A DNA stretch of 33,245 bases from positions 1 to 33,245 of the forward strand of contig WTXD01000133.1 of the NCBI GenBank assembly GCA_022496205.1, in the 5' to 3' direction. The notes beneath the pieces were generated by a model. That model made no database searches. It had not been told where the DNA came from and saw nothing but the letters and a program-made list of their open reading frames with translations. Origin of the DNA: Gloeopeniophorella convolvens (lineage: Eukaryota > Basidiomycota > Agaricomycetes > Russulales). Shown here piece by piece: positions 30,807 through 33,245 of this stretch (position 1 is the first letter of the stretch; the number at the start of each line of letters is the position of its first letter). A program made the translations under genes and the position numbers.

Positions 30807-30814
30807 GTATAAGA
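30807..30814 (+). promoter_or_regulatory. TATA-like element of the DUF6534 pseudogene
   Basis: GTATAAGA lies 105-112 bases before the ATG at 30919, so the promoter may still be present although the gene is decayed. Confidence 0.45.
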
Positions 30815-30918
30815 CGCTCCTATGCCTTGGCTGAGGTCGACTGTCGACTGGCTCCCTCCTCCCATCTCTCCCCGTAGCATGAACGTGCGAACTCGGACCC
30901 GCATTTCTCTCTGACACA

Positions 30919-32486
30919 ATGACCACTTTGTCCCCTTTGACCACGCCTCCGATACCGGACCCAAGCACCGTCCTTGGACCGGGAATTGTCAGCGTCTTCG
31001 CGCAAGGTCTGGAGACTGGATTGGTCATATCCCAGCTCGTTCGGTGGTTATCTCTCGAGTACACTGATGACTCCGTCTGGACGAAATTCCTCGTTGCTTC
31101 TGCCACTGCAGTTGGATTGTGCGTCGTCGTAATCAGCGATTCGTAGAAATTCAGTCAGTGACAATAGCTTCCGCAGTACTCAAACGGGGATATGCTTCGC
31201 TTCTGCATGGAGGATGACTTTGGACAACCGGTGCACCGCTTATCTCTGGAAGATGTATGTCACCCCACGTCTAACCCTTACCTTGGATGTTCCGGCGGCC
31301 AGGCATATCTTGAGTGTACTGAGTCGGTGCACATAATAGTCGTGAGGGCTTCCACAGTGACGGTATCCCGGCGTTTCTGACTTGATTGTCACTTGCTCCG
31401 GTCCACGCTCATGGCTATCCCCGTTCAAGCGTTACTGATTCCCGGTGTCACAACGTTTGTCGAGACCTTGGCTAGGGAGCTTTCGCCGCGCTAACGTTTC
31501 CTTCTTGGCAGATCCTGAACAAGAACTGGTATATCACTGTTCGTCCTTCCTTCTCCTGTGGTCCCGGGCTGAGTTTATGTTTCAGATTTCACTTTACCTG
31601 ACGTTATTGGGTTCAATTCTCATGTCAACATGGGCTACGGCGCACATACTTCGTCTCGATTCCGGATGTCTTCCTCGAACTCCCCATTTTCGATCAATGG
31701 TGAATGGGATCTGGTATCCATGTGGGCGACCAGTAGTACAGTATACAGAACGGGACTTACATCGCTCATTATGCATTGTTCTAGTCTTAATTAGTACAAT
31801 ACTCCCTACGAGTATGATTTCAGCCATCGCTGCAGCGTGTGCCTGAGGGTCGATCCCCAAAATCATGCATATGGCTATCACTATCATTCGTGAGCACTCC
31901 GCCCCCGTCCCTTTACACTTGTCCTAGCAACTTACTTTTACTGCCCTCAGTACTTACCCACCTTACGCGGTCTCCCAACCATATCCACCCCAGATGTATT
32001 CGTCAGGTACGTATTTGAAGCATGTCCGGTTGTTCTCAGTTGAGCGAATTGGTAGAGTCATTCACCTGACGGTGATCGTGTGGCAAGTAGCTCTTCCACC
32101 TGCTATGTGTACTATCCGTCTCTTGGTTGTGTATTTGGTATTTGCATCATCTCGCCCGGTGCGTACTTCACACTATCTGAGACAGTCAGTCCAATCCCGT
32201 GCCAACAGATGTCCTCTTTCTACAGGAAATCATCAGATATGGCTGTCTACCATCCAGGCGATGCTAGGCAAGTTATACGCTCTCTCGCTATTCTCCACTC
32301 TGTACGTCATTCAGATCCTCAGCCATGATCTATCGGTTCCCCGCTCATGATTGGCACACGAAGGAACAATCGAGCGAGGCTCGCCAATTATCATCTGAGA
32401 CACATGTGTCGATCCTTACTGTGCCGCTCGAGGATGTAGGGTCAATTACGACTTGCGTGGGTGCTGAGCCAACAGCTCAGCACTAG
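30919..32486 (+). pseudogene. DUF6534-type membrane protein, decayed paralogue
   Basis: Starts well (ATG 30919; P-G-I-V-S-V-F-A-Q-G-L-E-T-G-L-V; then Q-T-G-I-C-F-A-S-A-W-R-M) and follows the intact copy exon by exon: E-C-T-E-S-V-H-I-I-V, A-I-P-V-Q-A, A-I-T-I-I, V-W-Q-V-A-L-P-P, S-T-I-Q-A-M-L-G-K-L-Y-A-L-S-L-F-S-T-L-N, and a tail ending TAG 32484-32486 that matches the intact copy's C-terminus. Lesions: before the S-T-L-M-A-I-P-V-Q exon (near 31410) the acceptor AG is replaced by GG; a one-base loss near 31438-31442 breaks L-I-x-R-C-H; another one-base loss occurs near 32391-32400. The strong donor at 31256 (GTATGT) also gives the wrong phase. Individually some could be spliced around, but together they indicate a pseudogene. 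Confidence 0.75.
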
Positions 32487-33245
32487 CTGGTCTCGATACA
32501 AGTTGCGAACCACACTAACAGTAATAACCATGGGGTGCATCCGCAGAGCGTGAATGCGTGACATGCGTGCTTGGAGATTCACAATTCCTACGCAGCATAG
32601 CCCCTCATGTCCACAGTGGCCCCGGTGCATGCTTGTGAGGTGTGCAGGAGTGCGTATCTGGGTGAATTTGACAATGCCTCTTACGTACATGTAGGTGCGC
32701 CTGATCTAGTCTGCCGTGACACGTGCAATGATTGGTCCTCTGAAAGACAGAGACTTAAACGTGGTGTCCGTCCAGACTGCACTGCACTAACAACCAAATT
32801 GGAGGCGCTGGTAAGGGCTAGGCCTTCAGATATTGTGTAGTCACCGATCGTCACGCGCCCCGCGCCAACGTCGTGACCACGTCGATTTGCCATACCACTT
32901 GGCAAGGACCGAATCTTGAAGCTTGATAGAGCGTTCGATTTCGATCGTGTCTCATGTGTTCTAAGCTGGCAGAGCCTATCTCCCTCGCTTGTACAAGCGA
33001 CGAAATCCATTGGTTTCCTCAAAACCCGTCCAAGTTCCGCTGAACGTTCCTTGCTTCCCAAGCGACCCACCCATTACGGCACAATCCATTCAGCTTGACG
33101 TGCTCAGACTGCGGTGGCGTGATTACTCCGGGGGACTCTGTCACTTCCTAATCGCCAAGACGCGAACCGTATCCAATGTGCTTCATCTGCCACCTTATGC
33201 TCCGGAAGTGGCAACGCCTGCATCGAAGCTCGGACGCACCTGGAG
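32487..33245. other. Right-hand end of the window, no gene recognised
   Basis: About 760 bases without a supportable gene. The longest frame (32681-33070, minus) has no ATG at its start and no motif. Confidence 0.4.

Noticed and set aside
27402..32486. DUF6534 proteins as STE3 pheromone receptors
   Set aside because: Both are multi-pass membrane proteins near pheromone-like genes, but they lack STE3 landmarks and fit the DUF6534 pattern instead.
32681..33070. 129-codon minus-strand frame at the right end
   Set aside because: Non-ATG start, no motif and composition like the surrounding noncoding DNA.

Overview
The window looks like nuclear DNA of a filamentous mushroom-forming basidiomycete (Agaricomycetes). 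The evidence is a density of 50-60 nt introns (up to 13 in one gene), GC-rich coding sequence, a basidiomycete-type NST1 protein, two DUF6534-type membrane proteins and two small CaaX pheromone-precursor-like genes. Gene models were built by hand. Splice sites were chosen so that exon phases and conserved motifs agree, and all seven complete multi-exon models except NST1 sum to an exact multiple of three.

Layout. 1-1549 is nested Ty1/copia debris: the RNase H end, polypurine tract and 3' LTR of one element (+), abutting the 5' LTR, primer-binding site and leader stub of a second, related element (-). 1550-2870 is AT-richer repeat-like DNA without a gene. 3878-8290 (+) is NST1, with one apparent frame break. 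9444-11434 (+) is a nine-exon cytochrome P450. 11866-14595 holds two pheromone-precursor-like genes (12365-12496 and 14137-14271, both ending C-T-I-A), each inside a diverged copy of a ~1.7 kb tandem duplication. 14717-15156 (-) is a four-exon BolA-like gene, divergent from a FluG-N-type amidohydrolase (15469-16913, +). 18043-20403 (+) is an APC-family amino-acid/GABA-type permease. 21191-23837 (+) is an S9 serine peptidase. 24267-26364 (-) is an NCS1 nucleobase/allantoin-type permease. 27402-29071 (+) is an intact DUF6534 protein, and 30919-32486 (+) is a decayed paralogue. The last ~760 bases show nothing I can support.

How the parts relate. The permease, S9 peptidase, NCS1 carrier and amidohydrolase would all fit uptake or breakdown of nitrogen compounds. 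This is inference from neighbourhood only, since fungal genes are not in operons. The most interesting part is the duplicated pheromone-like pair. Such genes normally sit near STE3-type receptors in a mating-type (B/PR) locus, but no intact receptor is visible here, so these are either the edge of such a locus or a dispersed pheromone cassette.
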